This document shows, in pieces, positions 33,700 through 43,788 of a stretch of 45,832 bases of DNA. The first letter of the stretch is position 1. Each line of letters opens with the position of its first letter. The position numbers and the translations under genes are program-made. The notes under the pieces are model-generated. The model worked only from the letters and a program-made list of their open reading frames with translations. It had not been told where the DNA came from and did not search any database. The DNA is from Bacteroidota bacterium (lineage in GTDB: Bacteria > Bacteroidota > Bacteroidia > Chitinophagales > Saprospiraceae), in the NCBI GenBank assembly GCA_017857395.1, contig JAFMDF010000041.1, positions 1 through 45,832 on the forward strand, in the 5' to 3' direction.

Positions 33700-35298
33700 A
33701 TGAAAATAGGAAAAACATATCATCAACATCCCTTTAAAACACCTACCTATGATGCTATTATAATTGGCTCAGGTATTGGTGGACTAAGTGTAGCGGCGAT
33801 ATTAGCTAAAGCTGGCAAAAAGGTATTGGTATTGGAACAGCACTATGAAATTGGTGGCTACACGCATACCTTTAAAAGGAAGGGGTACGAATGGGATGTT
33901 GGCCTACATTATGTGGGGGATGTCCATATTGAAGGAACGGTACTACATAAAGCTTTTCAATACATTACCGATGGACAACTCAAATGGGCAGCTATGCCTA
34001 AGGTGTATGACAAAGCTGTTTTTGGAAATCAAGTTTACGAATTTGTTAGTGGGAGGACTAGTTTAAAAACTCAGCTAAAAAAATATTTTCCAAGCGAAAA
34101 GGATGGTAAGTCCATTGATGCCTATTTTGAATTATTAAAAGAAGTGAGGCAACTAAACTCTAATTATTACATCGAAAAAGCTTTGCCGCCAATTCTATCC
34201 AAAATAACAGGAAAATTTCTTAGAAAAGGACTACTTAAATATGCCAATCAAACAACCTTATCTGTCTTAAAAGGATTAACAGATAACCCCAAACTTATTG
34301 GCGTTTTAACGGCTCAATATGGAGATTATGGCTTACCACCTGCTCAAAGCAGTTTTTATATGCATGCTATGTTGGCTAATCACTACATGGATGGGGCAGC
34401 CTTTCCAGTCGGTGGCGCAGGAAGCATAGCCCGCACGATTGTTCCTGTTATTGAAGAAAGAAGCGGTGCTGTTTTATTCAATGCAACAGTCCGCCAAATT
34501 CTAGTTGAAAATAACAAAGCCGTTGGGGTAAAAATGGCGGATGGAAATGAAATTTTCGCTAAGACTATTATTAGCGATGCTGGAGCAATTAATACCTTTT
34601 TAAAACTTTTGCCAAAGGAAACTATTGAAAAACATCAATTCAATAATTCATTAAAAAAATTACAACCTGCTGCTGCCCATATAGGTCTGTACATTGGCAT
34701 TAAAGCAGCTGCCAAAAAATTGGAATTGCCTAAAAATAATTTTTGGCTATTCCCTGATGCTTACGACCATGATGAATTGCAAGCCGCCTATACACATCTC
34801 GACGCAACTTTACCAGTCGCTTACATTTCCTTCCCTTCTGCTAAAGACCCAAGTTGGGAAAGTCGTTATCCTGATAGGGCAACCATTGAGGTAATTACCC
34901 TAATTCCTTATGAATGGTTTGCTCAATGGGAAGGCACAACCTGGAAAAAAAGGGATGAAAATTATGAACAATTAAAAGAAAAATTGGCACAACAACTATT
35001 AGCCCAACTGTTTCGGGTATTGCCCCAATTAAAGGATAAAATTGATTATTATGAGTTATCCACTCCCCTATCCACCGAAAAATTCACGCACCATCCAAAA
35101 GGCGCAATTTATGGTATTGCACATACTCCCGAACGTTTTCAACAACGATTATTGAGTGCGACTACGCCTGTAAAAAATTTATACCTAACTGGACAGGATG
35201 TTGTCATTGCAAGTATTGGCGGAGGATTGATGGGCGGTATAGTAGCGGCATCTGCTATATTAAAGCGGAATATGTTTAATCAAATCTGGAAACATTAA
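33700..35298 (+). CDS. FAD-dependent oxidoreductase, CrtISO/retinol saturase-like
   Basis: 532 residues. The N-terminal dinucleotide-binding motif is GSGIGG (23-28), followed by VLVLEQHYEIGGYTHTF and the WDVGLHYVGD segment typical of carotenoid isomerase and retinol saturase relatives. The C-terminal FAD motif is LTGQDVVIASIGGGLMGG. The family reduces or isomerises polyene or lipid substrates; the substrate here is unknown, as no other carotenoid gene is in the window. It is transcribed divergently from glk and followed by a second flavoprotein gene after 98 bases. Confidence 0.85.
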   Translation: MKIGKTYHQHPFKTPTYDAIIIGSGIGGLSVAAILAKAGKKVLVLEQHYEIGGYTHTFKRKGYEWDVGLHYVGDVHIEGTVLHKAFQYITDGQLKWAAMPKVYDKAVFGNQVYEFVSGRTSLKTQLKKYFPSEKDGKSIDAYFELLKEVRQLNSNYYIEKALPPILSKITGKFLRKGLLKYANQTTLSVLKGLTDNPKLIGVLTAQYGDYGLPPAQSSFYMHAMLANHYMDGAAFPVGGAGSIARTIVPVIEERSGAVLFNATVRQILVENNKAVGVKMADGNEIFAKTIISDAGAINTFLKLLPKETIEKHQFNNSLKKLQPAAAHIGLYIGIKAAAKKLELPKNNFWLFPDAYDHDELQAAYTHLDATLPVAYISFPSAKDPSWESRYPDRATIEVITLIPYEWFAQWEGTTWKKRDENYEQLKEKLAQQLLAQLFRVLPQLKDKIDYYELSTPLSTEKFTHHPKGAIYGIAHTPERFQQRLLSATTPVKNLYLTGQDVVIASIGGGLMGGIVAASAILKRNMFNQIWKH

Positions 35299-35396
35299 TG
35301 GTAACAATTTTCCAGATTCATAGATAATTAACATCTAAATTAAATTATCAAAAAAATATAAATTGTACCAATGAAACGCCAACCAACTTTAACAAA

Positions 35397-36644
35397 ATGA
35401 AAAAAGATAAAACGACTAGAATTGTCATTATCGGTGCGGGAGCAGCAGGTCTAACCGCAGCGGAAACCCTGCAAGAAAAAGGCTATCAAAACGTTACCCT
35501 TTTAGAAAAAGCCGCAGTAGCTGGAGGAAAATGCCACACGATAGAATTCGAAGGTAGAAATTATGAGTTGGGGGCAGGAATTATCGCAGGTAGCAATAAC
35601 ACTATTTTAGAACTATTGAAAAAAGTAGGGATGGTCCCAAAACTTATGGCATTAGGCCAATTCAATCTCTACGATTTGGAAAAGGGCGGTTTGTGCGATG
35701 AGAAAACACCGTTAAAAGAAAGAATCGCCTTTTGGTGGCAATTGTTATTAAACTATCGCCGCTTATCTTTATTGTATCAACCTAATCAGCATCCTGGTTT
35801 TGCGAATACGCACCCCGATTTATTCCTACCTTTTTCGGAATGGGCTAAACGGCATAAACTAGATTTGGTACAAAAAAATCTGGAATGTGTCTTTACTGGT
35901 TTTGGCTATGGCTATTGGGACAAAATACCTGCGGCCTATGTCTTAAAATATTATAGTTGGGAATCCTTAAAAGCCTATCTTAGAAAAGGGATTTATACCA
36001 TTCCAGCAGGAATTCAGACTTTATGGAAAAAAATTGCCAAAAATCATCGAGTCCGTTATAATACCACCATTCAGCAAATTCAAAGAAAAACTGAAATTTG
36101 TATTAAAACCAAACAACAAGAATTATTTTTTGATGAGCTAATATTAGCTTGTCCATTAGATGAAATCCTACCTTTTTTGGATGCTAGCATTATGGAGAAA
36201 ACATTATTTTCCAAAATAAAATATAATGATTATCAGACCTACGCTTGTACACTAGAAGGATTTCCGCAACAAACAGGTTTTATCCCTAATCATTTTCACA
36301 GCGATAAAAAAGGGCATCCAATTTTATGGTACAAACGCTACTCCGATTCTAATTTTTATACCATTTATGTTTTGGGCGATTGGCAAATATCGGAGTCAGA
36401 AATTATTCAGAATATCGAGGTTGCTGTTCAAAAATTAGGTGGTCAACTCAAACAAATCCATTCTATTACACATTGGAAATATTTCCCCCACGTTTCGTCT
36501 GAAGACATGAAGGCAGGTTTTTTTGAAAAGTTAGAAAACATGCAAGGAAAAAATAAAACCTATTATATAGGTGAGTTACCCACCTTCTCTATGGTAGAAT
36601 TAACGGCCGCTTATGCTAAAAATTTAATAGGCAATTATTTTTAA
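35397..36644 (+). CDS. FAD-dependent amine-oxidase-like protein
   Basis: 415 residues. A Rossmann FAD motif (IVIIGAGAAGLTAAE, from residue 9) precedes LLEKAAVAGGKCHT, the acidic-end strand and GG doublet of the amine oxidase/phytoene desaturase superfamily. The C-terminal YIGELPTFSMVELTAAYAK region takes the place of the final FAD-binding motif. It probably works with the preceding flavoprotein, given direction and spacing. The substrate cannot be inferred. The 144 bases after it, up to the convergent Asp-box gene, hold nothing obvious. Confidence 0.8.
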   Translation: MKKDKTTRIVIIGAGAAGLTAAETLQEKGYQNVTLLEKAAVAGGKCHTIEFEGRNYELGAGIIAGSNNTILELLKKVGMVPKLMALGQFNLYDLEKGGLCDEKTPLKERIAFWWQLLLNYRRLSLLYQPNQHPGFANTHPDLFLPFSEWAKRHKLDLVQKNLECVFTGFGYGYWDKIPAAYVLKYYSWESLKAYLRKGIYTIPAGIQTLWKKIAKNHRVRYNTTIQQIQRKTEICIKTKQQELFFDELILACPLDEILPFLDASIMEKTLFSKIKYNDYQTYACTLEGFPQQTGFIPNHFHSDKKGHPILWYKRYSDSNFYTIYVLGDWQISESEIIQNIEVAVQKLGGQLKQIHSITHWKYFPHVSSEDMKAGFFEKLENMQGKNKTYYIGELPTFSMVELTAAYAKNLIGNYF

Positions 36645-36788
36645 CGCACCGCTAACAATGGAAAACGTGTTCTGACAAGTTGGAAGTTCAAGAAGTCAAT
36701 TCATCCTCTTCAATTCCTATACTGTAAATCTTGCCTTAATAATTACTTGTTCATTATAAATTCCATCACGGACATAATCCCCAATCTC

Positions 36789-39700
36789 TTATTCTAAAAA
36801 AGTTAGCCAATTAATGTCTGCCTCCTTAACTTGTTGGAGGAAAGCTTTCCAATCGTTAACCAAAAACTGATTGGTACTTTCTTGAAATGCTTGCACCAAT
36901 TGGGTAGCTTGCTCCAGTAATTGTTGTTCTTGTTGAGAAATGGGTCTTGTTCTGGACATTGCTATTTGCTGGACTTCTTTTACTTTTGAATAAGGACTCA
37001 CTTTGGAAGTTTGCCAAGCACCCAGTTGTCTTTCTGGCCTAGGTGTTTGTCCTGTAGCCTTTAAAATTTTCAATTTTTTTTGCTGCTTTTCTATCCCCAA
37101 GAAAAGTGCATCTTTCGGGTCGTACTTTAATTCCTTCAATTGCTTTTCTAATTTTGATAAAGCAGTTTGTTTTTGGTCAATTAATTTCAATAAACCACTC
37201 AATTCCTCCACTTGTGCATCCACTCCTTTTTGGTAGACATATAGTTGTGCATCTATCTCTGGGGCTATATCGAATCGAGGGTCAGCTAGCACTTGAACAT
37301 AAGTAGAATCTTTAAATGATTCCTCCTGTAAAACAATTTTATATTTTCCTGGTAAAACGGGTATGCCTCTTGATTCTTCGTGTATCCATGCCCCTGGCAA
37401 GTTAGCTGCTTGCTCATCTAATTTCCAAACTAAATAATTTAAGCCTATTTGAGTAGGTTTTCCTTCTACCTTATTGACGAGTTGCTCCTTTTCATTATAG
37501 ATATTCGCTGTAATCTTAATGGAAGTTTTAGCTTTAGTCTTTAAATAATAGGGAATTTTTACCTTTTGAAAAACTTTATTCTCGCCTTCAAAGGTTGTAT
37601 TAAAACCTGTCCATATATTTCCGGGAGGAGCGATAAATAACCCCTTTACCTGTACAGCATCATTCATGGATAAAGCCGTTAATTCATTTTTTAAGCCTCC
37701 GCTCGCTACAGTCCGAAGCACATTTAAATCATCCAAAACCCAAATTGCTCGACCAAAAGTACCAACTATCAGCGCAGATTCACTTTCTTGAATCTTAAGG
37801 TCCATCGTAGAAACCGATGGAAAACCATTTTTAAATTGTACCCACGTATCTCCTTCGTCTATACTTACCCATAAACCATTCTCTGTCCCTAAAAATACTA
37901 AGTTGGGTTCTTTGAAATCTTGAACAACCGATAGCGCATAGCCTTTAACTTTATTTGTATCCGCTAATTTTGTCCAAGTTTTTCCGTAATCATTTGTTTT
38001 AAAAAGATAGGGTTGGTAATCTCCCTTTCGGTAATTATTGACAACGACCCAAGCGGAACCTGCCTCGAAACGACTGGCTTTAATTTGCGCTATCCAAGCC
38101 TCGTGGGGCATTCCCTTGATATTTTTAGTCAAATTATTCCAAGTTTTGCCACCATCTCTAGTCAATTGCAATTGCCCGTCATCTGTTCCTGCCCAAATAA
38201 CGGCTTTCTCAATGGAACTGGGTGCGATAGAAAGAATACTGTTATAATTCTCCGCTCCTGAAATATCCAGTGTCAGTCCACCATAATCTCCTTTTTGATG
38301 AACTGGGTTATTCGTGGACAAGTCTGGCGATATAATTTCCCAGGTTGCGCCTTTATCGGTGGATTTATGTACAAATTGAGAACCGTAATAAATCGTATTT
38401 TCATCAAAAAGGTCTTTGGCAAATGCTGCATTCCAGTTGAAACGCAAACTAGCCCCAAACTGGTCAGCATGTGGTTTGGTGCTACTATAATATCCTGTTA
38501 ATTTATCATATCGATATAAATCTCCATTCTGAGAAGTACCAAACCCGAAACGAGAATTATCCGCATCTGGTTCGATGTAAAATCCATCACCGCCAACAAG
38601 ATATTGCCAGTACAAAGTACGAATACCACCTCGTTTCCAAGTATATGCTGAACCTGACCAGTTTCCATTATCTTGCATGCCTCCATAGACATTATAAGGC
38701 AAGTCATTATCTGCATTAATATGATAAAATTGGGCTACTGGAATAGTTTCAGGAAAATACCAACTTTTACCATGGTCACGCGTGATACCTATTCCTCCGT
38801 CACCACCAATAATAAAATGCTTAGGGTCATTGGGGTTCATCCAAAAGGAGTGAAAATCAGCATGCACGCCTTTGGTTTCATCCGCAGGAATCATTGGCAC
38901 GGCATCGAAGGTTTTACCACCATCATAACTTAATGTCAAGGGCTGATAAATATTATACAATCTATTGGGGTCTTTAGAATCTACTGCCAATTCTTGGAAA
39001 TAGAAGGGGCGATTGTTCGTAAATTTGGGATTGTCATTGATTTCATACCAACTTAGTCCTCCATTATCACTTCTATACAAGGCATTTTTCGTCGCCTCTA
39101 TTTTGGCATAAATTCGATTAGGATCAGATGGAGCAATGGCTAGTCCAATTCTTCCTAATTCACCTAATGGAAGCCCGTCCGCATCTGTATATCTTTTCCA
39201 TGTTTTACCACCATCATAAGTAATAAAAAGACCGGAACCAGCACCACCAGAGGTGAAATAATAAGGTGTTCTACGATGTTCATAAACAGCCGCTATTAAT
39301 TTATTGGGATTGGTCGGATCCATCACTAAATCTGCAATGCCTGATTGATTATTGGTAAAAAGTATCTTTTCCCAAGTCTCTCCCCCATCGCTTGTTTTAT
39401 ATAAACCCCGATTTTCGCTGGGCTTAAAAGGGTCACCCATAGCGCCCACATAAACGATCTCTGGATTGGTGGGATGGATGATAATCCTATGGATTGTTTT
39501 CGTAGCTTCGAGACCAAGATGCGACCAAGTTAATCCCCCATCAAGGCTTTTAAAAATGCCCATACCCAAATTCATAGAATTTCTGGGATTTCCTTCACCA
39601 GTTCCTACCCAAACCACACTTGGATTATCTTGTTGAATGGCAACCGCTCCAATATTTTGAGTTGGTTGATCATCAAATACAGGCTTCCACGCAGTTCCAC

Positions 39701-39911
39701 CATTTTCAGATTTCCATACGCCTCCAGAAGCAGCCCCCAAATAAATGATATTTGGATTGTCACTAACTGCATCAATAGCTGTAATTCGACCACTCATATT
39801 AGCGGGTCCAACATTTCGAATGTTCAAATTTTTAAAATTCGATAAGTCCAATTGTTGTGCTTGTACGAGTGAAGTAAGGAATATTAGTAGAAAAATTAAT
39901 CTTGATTGCAT
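36789..39911 (-). CDS. Secreted Asp-box/VPS10-sortilin-like protein A
   Basis: 1040 residues. Signal peptide 1-18 (ending VQAQ), then beta-propeller repeats with about 11 Asp-boxes (S-x-D-x-G-x-T-W type: KSLDGGLTW, KTSDGGETW, ITYDGGKTW, RSDNGGLSW, KSTDKGATW, LTRDGGKTW, KTNDYGKTW, VSIDEGDTW among them), and a C-terminal beta-rich part plus a short coiled coil (about 925-965). Such proteins are often labelled glycosyl hydrolases, but no catalytic residues are evident; they more likely bind ligands or glycans. No T9SS sorting domain is seen. It is a tandem paralogue of the gene upstream at 40205-43480. Confidence 0.85.
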   Translation of the reverse strand: MQSRLIFLLIFLTSLVQAQQLDLSNFKNLNIRNVGPANMSGRITAIDAVSDNPNIIYLGAASGGVWKSENGGTAWKPVFDDQPTQNIGAVAIQQDNPSVVWVGTGEGNPRNSMNLGMGIFKSLDGGLTWSHLGLEATKTIHRIIIHPTNPEIVYVGAMGDPFKPSENRGLYKTSDGGETWEKILFTNNQSGIADLVMDPTNPNKLIAAVYEHRRTPYYFTSGGAGSGLFITYDGGKTWKRYTDADGLPLGELGRIGLAIAPSDPNRIYAKIEATKNALYRSDNGGLSWYEINDNPKFTNNRPFYFQELAVDSKDPNRLYNIYQPLTLSYDGGKTFDAVPMIPADETKGVHADFHSFWMNPNDPKHFIIGGDGGIGITRDHGKSWYFPETIPVAQFYHINADNDLPYNVYGGMQDNGNWSGSAYTWKRGGIRTLYWQYLVGGDGFYIEPDADNSRFGFGTSQNGDLYRYDKLTGYYSSTKPHADQFGASLRFNWNAAFAKDLFDENTIYYGSQFVHKSTDKGATWEIISPDLSTNNPVHQKGDYGGLTLDISGAENYNSILSIAPSSIEKAVIWAGTDDGQLQLTRDGGKTWNNLTKNIKGMPHEAWIAQIKASRFEAGSAWVVVNNYRKGDYQPYLFKTNDYGKTWTKLADTNKVKGYALSVVQDFKEPNLVFLGTENGLWVSIDEGDTWVQFKNGFPSVSTMDLKIQESESALIVGTFGRAIWVLDDLNVLRTVASGGLKNELTALSMNDAVQVKGLFIAPPGNIWTGFNTTFEGENKVFQKVKIPYYLKTKAKTSIKITANIYNEKEQLVNKVEGKPTQIGLNYLVWKLDEQAANLPGAWIHEESRGIPVLPGKYKIVLQEESFKDSTYVQVLADPRFDIAPEIDAQLYVYQKGVDAQVEELSGLLKLIDQKQTALSKLEKQLKELKYDPKDALFLGIEKQQKKLKILKATGQTPRPERQLGAWQTSKVSPYSKVKEVQQIAMSRTRPISQQEQQLLEQATQLVQAFQESTNQFLVNDWKAFLQQVKEADINWLTFLE

Positions 39912-39993
39912 TTGTTACTTTGTGAAATATGTTTTTGTTAAAATACCCAATTGGCGCTATTTTTTAGCATTGAAAAAGTAGTAACTGTAGATA

Positions 39994-40041
39994 TTTCAAG
40001 TCTCCAGTCAAGCTAGGCTGTTCAGAATGTGGGATAAAGTT
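39994..40041. repeat. Dispersed repeat pair (locus 2)
   Basis: TTTCAAGTCTCCAGTCAAG (39994-40012) is a decayed member of the AGTCTCCAGACT dyad family. The 23 bases at 40019-40041 (core TTCAGAATGTGGGATAAAG) match 4299-4321 with one mismatch. Both motifs thus co-occur at two loci 35.7 kb apart, in opposite order. Confidence 0.6.
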
Positions 40042-40085
40042 TCTTTGATTTTTGAGTGGGCGGCAAAAATCATAAATCTTAAATC

Positions 40086-40154
40086 ATAGTTCATACATCA
40101 TAAATCCATCTAATTTTTACGTGACAGATTTATTATTTAAGATGTATGAACTAT
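40086..40154. repeat. Long inverted repeat between the two Asp-box genes
   Basis: ATAGTTCATACATCATAAAT (40086-40105) and ATTTAAGATGTATGAACTAT (40135-40154) pair at 18 of 20 positions around a 29-base loop. It begins about 50 bases after the stop of the upstream Asp-box gene on the minus strand, and could act as its terminator or as an mRNA 3' stabiliser. Confidence 0.6.
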
Positions 40155-40204
40155 CATTCGCATAAGCCCTATCCAACATCATTATCTGTTCAAAAAATAC
40201 GGGG

Positions 40205-43200
40205 CTAAAACTTCCGCCCTTTCGTATAAGGAGCTCCTGCCGCCTCCAAAATTGCTTCATATTTTTCTAAGTCTTGAAAATAAGTCTGAACATCTTCCTT
40301 AAATTGGGTAAAATCACGAGTGGCAATTTCAAGATTATCTTGATAAGTTTGGGTTGGCATTTGTCTGGTCCCCCAATGTCCATATGCGACTCCCCCTACT
40401 CTACCACTAATAGAAGGTAACGTTGATTCATCTAAACCTTGACGAATTGGGTCGCCCCACAGACGCATCCGTAATTCTCCCAAATTATTCTTGAGTTCTT
40501 TCAATTTGGCAAAATGTACAGCAGTCGCTTTTGGTGTCTGTTTTAAAGCAGCGTCAATAAATCGTAACCGTTCATTTGCTTCTGATATTTTCCGACTGGC
40601 ACTAGAAATTTGCCGCATCAAATCACTGGTCTTTTTTTGAAATTCCGCCACCTCCTTAAAATCTATATCGTCTCCTGAAGTAGGAACTGGTTTTACTATA
40701 AATGACTGAGATGCACCTTGTGATTCTAGTTGTCCGTTATGTTCCATAAACAATTCGACGCTATATTTCCCTGGAGCCGCTAGTGGGCCTTCGGCATCTC
40801 CTACCCAAGGTGGTTTAAAAGCAGGGGTCGTCAAATTAATCGGATCAGGAGCTGACAATTTAAGATCCCAACTTGTCCGATGTAAGCCATTTTTAGCAAC
40901 ACCGGGTATCCACCTTACTTGATTTCCAGCTTCATCCCGAACTAATAACAAAATCTGCGGCTCACTTTCGGTTGATTCTGTTCGCAGTTTTTCCCAACCA
41001 GGAAAAGGGACATTCACATTTTGTTTACGTGCATTTTTTTTCGCTTCTTGACGTTCCATTTTTGCCGTTTTAGGCATATTCTGCAAATAATAAGTAAAGA
41101 CTGCTCCATAAGGTGGGTTAGCTGCTGCAAAACTAGTGGAACCTAAAGTAGGCATTCCTTTAGCCTGCGATGGAACAGCAGGAATATACCACCAAGCGTC
41201 TCTTACAGAAAACAGTGTATTCGAGGATGCTTTCATAGCAGCGCTAATATTTCTAAGTGCCGAATAATCATCTAACACATAAAAACCTCGACCAAAAGTA
41301 GCGCCCACTAAATCATTATCTCTTTGATGTAACTCAATATCTCTAAATGGAATGGTTGGTACGCCTGCTTGTAACTTTACCCAATTCACACCTTTATTAT
41401 AAGAAAAATAAAGTCCAAATTCGGTCCCTATAAATAATAGATTCTCTGCTTTATGGTCTTGTTTCACTACCCAGACAATCGTCCCCTTTGGCAAATCGCC
41501 CGCAATGGACTGCCAAGAGCGACCACGATTGGTACTCATAAAAAGATATGGCTGGTAGTCTCCAAATTTATGGGCATCTGCTACTGCAAAAACCGTATTT
41601 TCGTCATGCCTGGAGGCTTCGATGTCATTAATAAAAGACCGTGCAGGAACTTTAGGCAATGCCCCACTCTTTCGCCAATTTTGACCACCATCTTCACTAA
41701 TCTGAATTAGACCATCATCCGAACCAGTATAGAGTAATCCTTCCAACAAAGGAGATTCCGATATGGATGTAAGCGTGGCATACTTGGACATCGCCCCATT
41801 ATCGTACAAAGCATCTACACTCCAGACTCTATCCATCATTTCCAATTCATAGCGATTCGTATTCGTCGTCAAATCTTTGCTGATTGGTGTCCATGCATTT
41901 CCTTGGTCATCACTTCGCCATAGCCTTTGCGACCCAAAATAAATCCGATTATTATCGTGTGGGCTAATCAAAATGGGGCTATCCCAATTCCATCTTTCGG
42001 GTGCATCGTTAGGCCCTGCCTGTGGTTGAATATTTAATACTTCATGGCTTCGTCGATCATATCGATGCAAAAGTCCTCCTTGTATTTCTATATAAGCAAT
42101 ATTGGAATCTTTTGGGTCAAAATGCGAATCATAACCATCTGCTCCTAAAGGTACATACCAATCTTGATTCCGTACGCCCTCTACAGTCATCGTACGGGAA
42201 GGGCCAATCAACGTACCCAAATCCTGCGCGCCTCCAACAATGTTATAAAATGGTTCGGTATTATCCAATCCAAGCTTATAAAATTGCGAGATGGGCAAAT
42301 TTGGAAAATGTCGCCATTTGATGCCTTCATCAAAACTCTCATACAAACCAGCGTCAGTTCCAGCAAGTAAATGTTGACCATTATTGGGGTCTATCCAAAA
42401 AGCATGGTTATCGCTATGTTTTTCCCGTCCTGTTCCAAGATAATCGAAGCTTTTACCACCATCTCTTGAGACATGAATAAAAACATCCATTTGATAAATT
42501 AAATCTGGATTCTCTGGAGAGACCTCAATTTCTTGGTAATAGTGTGGACCTGTACCTCCAGATGTGTAACTACTACGTTTTTCCCAACTTTCTCCTTTAT
42601 CCGTAGATTTGTAAAACCCTTTCTCCTTATTATTGGCCTCAATCGTAGCATATACTAAATTGGGATTAGCAGGCGTAACCGCAAGCCCAATTTTTCCCAT
42701 ATCACCTTTTGGTAAACCCGTTTTTACCTGCTGCCAAACGTCACCATTATTCGTAGATTTATATATTCCCGATTGTGGTCCTCCAGCAAGCAATGACCAA
42801 GTATGTCGACGACGCTGATAGGTTGCAGCATATACTATATCTGGATTGGAAGGGTCGAATTCTAAATCAGTTACTCCTGTGTTTTTATCGATTTCCAAGA
42901 CTAATTGCCAAGTTTTTCCACCATCCTGCGTTTTATACACACCACGATCGCCACCTGATGACCATAAAGGGCCTTCCGCTGCTACTAATACGACGGCACT
43001 ATTTCTAGGGTCTATCAATATCTTACCAATATGCTCAGATTTGGCAAGCCCCATTTGATCCCAAGTTTTTCCACCATTCTTACTACGATAGACGCCATCT
43101 CCCCAACCAACATGACGACCACTCACATTCTCCCCAGTACCTACCCAGACAACATCTGTATTGTTGGGGTCAATAGCTATTGTTCCAATGGAATAGGAAG

Positions 43201-43480
43201 ACTGATTCTCAAAAATGGGCTGCCAAGTGATGCCACTATTGCTGGTTTTCCACAAATTCCCTGAACCTGCTGCCACATACCAAGTACTCTGATTAGTTGG
43301 ACTTACGGCAATATCTGAAATACGTCCTCCCATTAGTGCTGGACCTATACTCCGAAGTTGGAGACCATTAACTGCGTCGGTGATGGCTTGATTATTTTCT
43401 TTTTGAGCAAAGTTGCCCGTAAAAGGAAAGGTAAAGGCAGCTATCCATAAAAAAATTATATAAAACTTATTATTTAGCAT
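40205..43480 (-). CDS. Secreted Asp-box/VPS10-sortilin-like protein B
   Basis: 1091 residues. Signal peptide 1-25 (ending GNFAQ), a ten-bladed-propeller-like region with about 11 Asp-boxes (KTSNSGITW, RSKNGGKTW, KTQDGGKTW, KSTDKGESW, VSRDGGKSF, RSDDQGNAW, MSTNRGRSW and others), and a C-terminal beta and helical region. The openings of A and B (NIRNVGPANMSGRI and QLRSIGPALMGGRI) are clearly related, so the two arose by tandem duplication; B keeps a GENVSGRHVGWGDG segment where A has GEGNPRNSMNLGMG. No catalytic assignment is made. The upstream gap (43481-43788) is shared with a divergent phosphoesterase gene. Confidence 0.85.
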   Translation of the reverse strand: MLNNKFYIIFLWIAAFTFPFTGNFAQKENNQAITDAVNGLQLRSIGPALMGGRISDIAVSPTNQSTWYVAAGSGNLWKTSNSGITWQPIFENQSSYSIGTIAIDPNNTDVVWVGTGENVSGRHVGWGDGVYRSKNGGKTWDQMGLAKSEHIGKILIDPRNSAVVLVAAEGPLWSSGGDRGVYKTQDGGKTWQLVLEIDKNTGVTDLEFDPSNPDIVYAATYQRRRHTWSLLAGGPQSGIYKSTNNGDVWQQVKTGLPKGDMGKIGLAVTPANPNLVYATIEANNKEKGFYKSTDKGESWEKRSSYTSGGTGPHYYQEIEVSPENPDLIYQMDVFIHVSRDGGKSFDYLGTGREKHSDNHAFWIDPNNGQHLLAGTDAGLYESFDEGIKWRHFPNLPISQFYKLGLDNTEPFYNIVGGAQDLGTLIGPSRTMTVEGVRNQDWYVPLGADGYDSHFDPKDSNIAYIEIQGGLLHRYDRRSHEVLNIQPQAGPNDAPERWNWDSPILISPHDNNRIYFGSQRLWRSDDQGNAWTPISKDLTTNTNRYELEMMDRVWSVDALYDNGAMSKYATLTSISESPLLEGLLYTGSDDGLIQISEDGGQNWRKSGALPKVPARSFINDIEASRHDENTVFAVADAHKFGDYQPYLFMSTNRGRSWQSIAGDLPKGTIVWVVKQDHKAENLLFIGTEFGLYFSYNKGVNWVKLQAGVPTIPFRDIELHQRDNDLVGATFGRGFYVLDDYSALRNISAAMKASSNTLFSVRDAWWYIPAVPSQAKGMPTLGSTSFAAANPPYGAVFTYYLQNMPKTAKMERQEAKKNARKQNVNVPFPGWEKLRTESTESEPQILLLVRDEAGNQVRWIPGVAKNGLHRTSWDLKLSAPDPINLTTPAFKPPWVGDAEGPLAAPGKYSVELFMEHNGQLESQGASQSFIVKPVPTSGDDIDFKEVAEFQKKTSDLMRQISSASRKISEANERLRFIDAALKQTPKATAVHFAKLKELKNNLGELRMRLWGDPIRQGLDESTLPSISGRVGGVAYGHWGTRQMPTQTYQDNLEIATRDFTQFKEDVQTYFQDLEKYEAILEAAGAPYTKGRKF

Positions 43481-43732
43481 AAGGAAGATTTTAAGGTTAG
43501 GATTTGAGTTTTAATTTTTGCATCGAATTCCATTTTGGCTCAATATACGATGGCTTGCGCAAAATTTTAAATTTTTTCTTTCCTTACCAATCGATGCGAT
43601 ATATTTATAGGATTGTTGATCATTTTATTAACGTACCGTAATTTTCCAGCTTGTGAAGATAAAATTAATTTTTAAAATCCTATCCTATTCTGGAATAACA
43701 GAGATAGAAACCTATTTACATAATAAAATTTT

Positions 43733-43740
43733 TAACTTTG
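43733..43740 (+). promoter_or_regulatory. Candidate Bacteroidota -7 promoter element
   Basis: TAACTTTG matches the TAnnTTTG -7 consensus of Bacteroidota sigma-A promoters. No clear -33 TTG is seen at the usual distance. Its position 49 bases before the ATG at 43789 fits a promoter and overlaps the alternative TTG start, arguing against that start. The rest of 43481-43732 is AT-rich, with no gene. Confidence 0.4.
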
Positions 43741-43788
43741 TCGAATAGGGTATTCCTCAATGAGCAACAAAACGGAACAGTACAATAT

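Noticed and set aside
36789-43480. Glycoside hydrolase function for the Asp-box proteins
   Set aside because: Asp-boxes are structural propeller turns; no sialidase arginine triad or other catalytic set was seen.
43738-43788. TTG start giving a 317-residue phosphoesterase
   Set aside because: The TTG is part of a TAnnTTTG promoter-like element, and the ATG at 43789 gives a standard lipoprotein signal.
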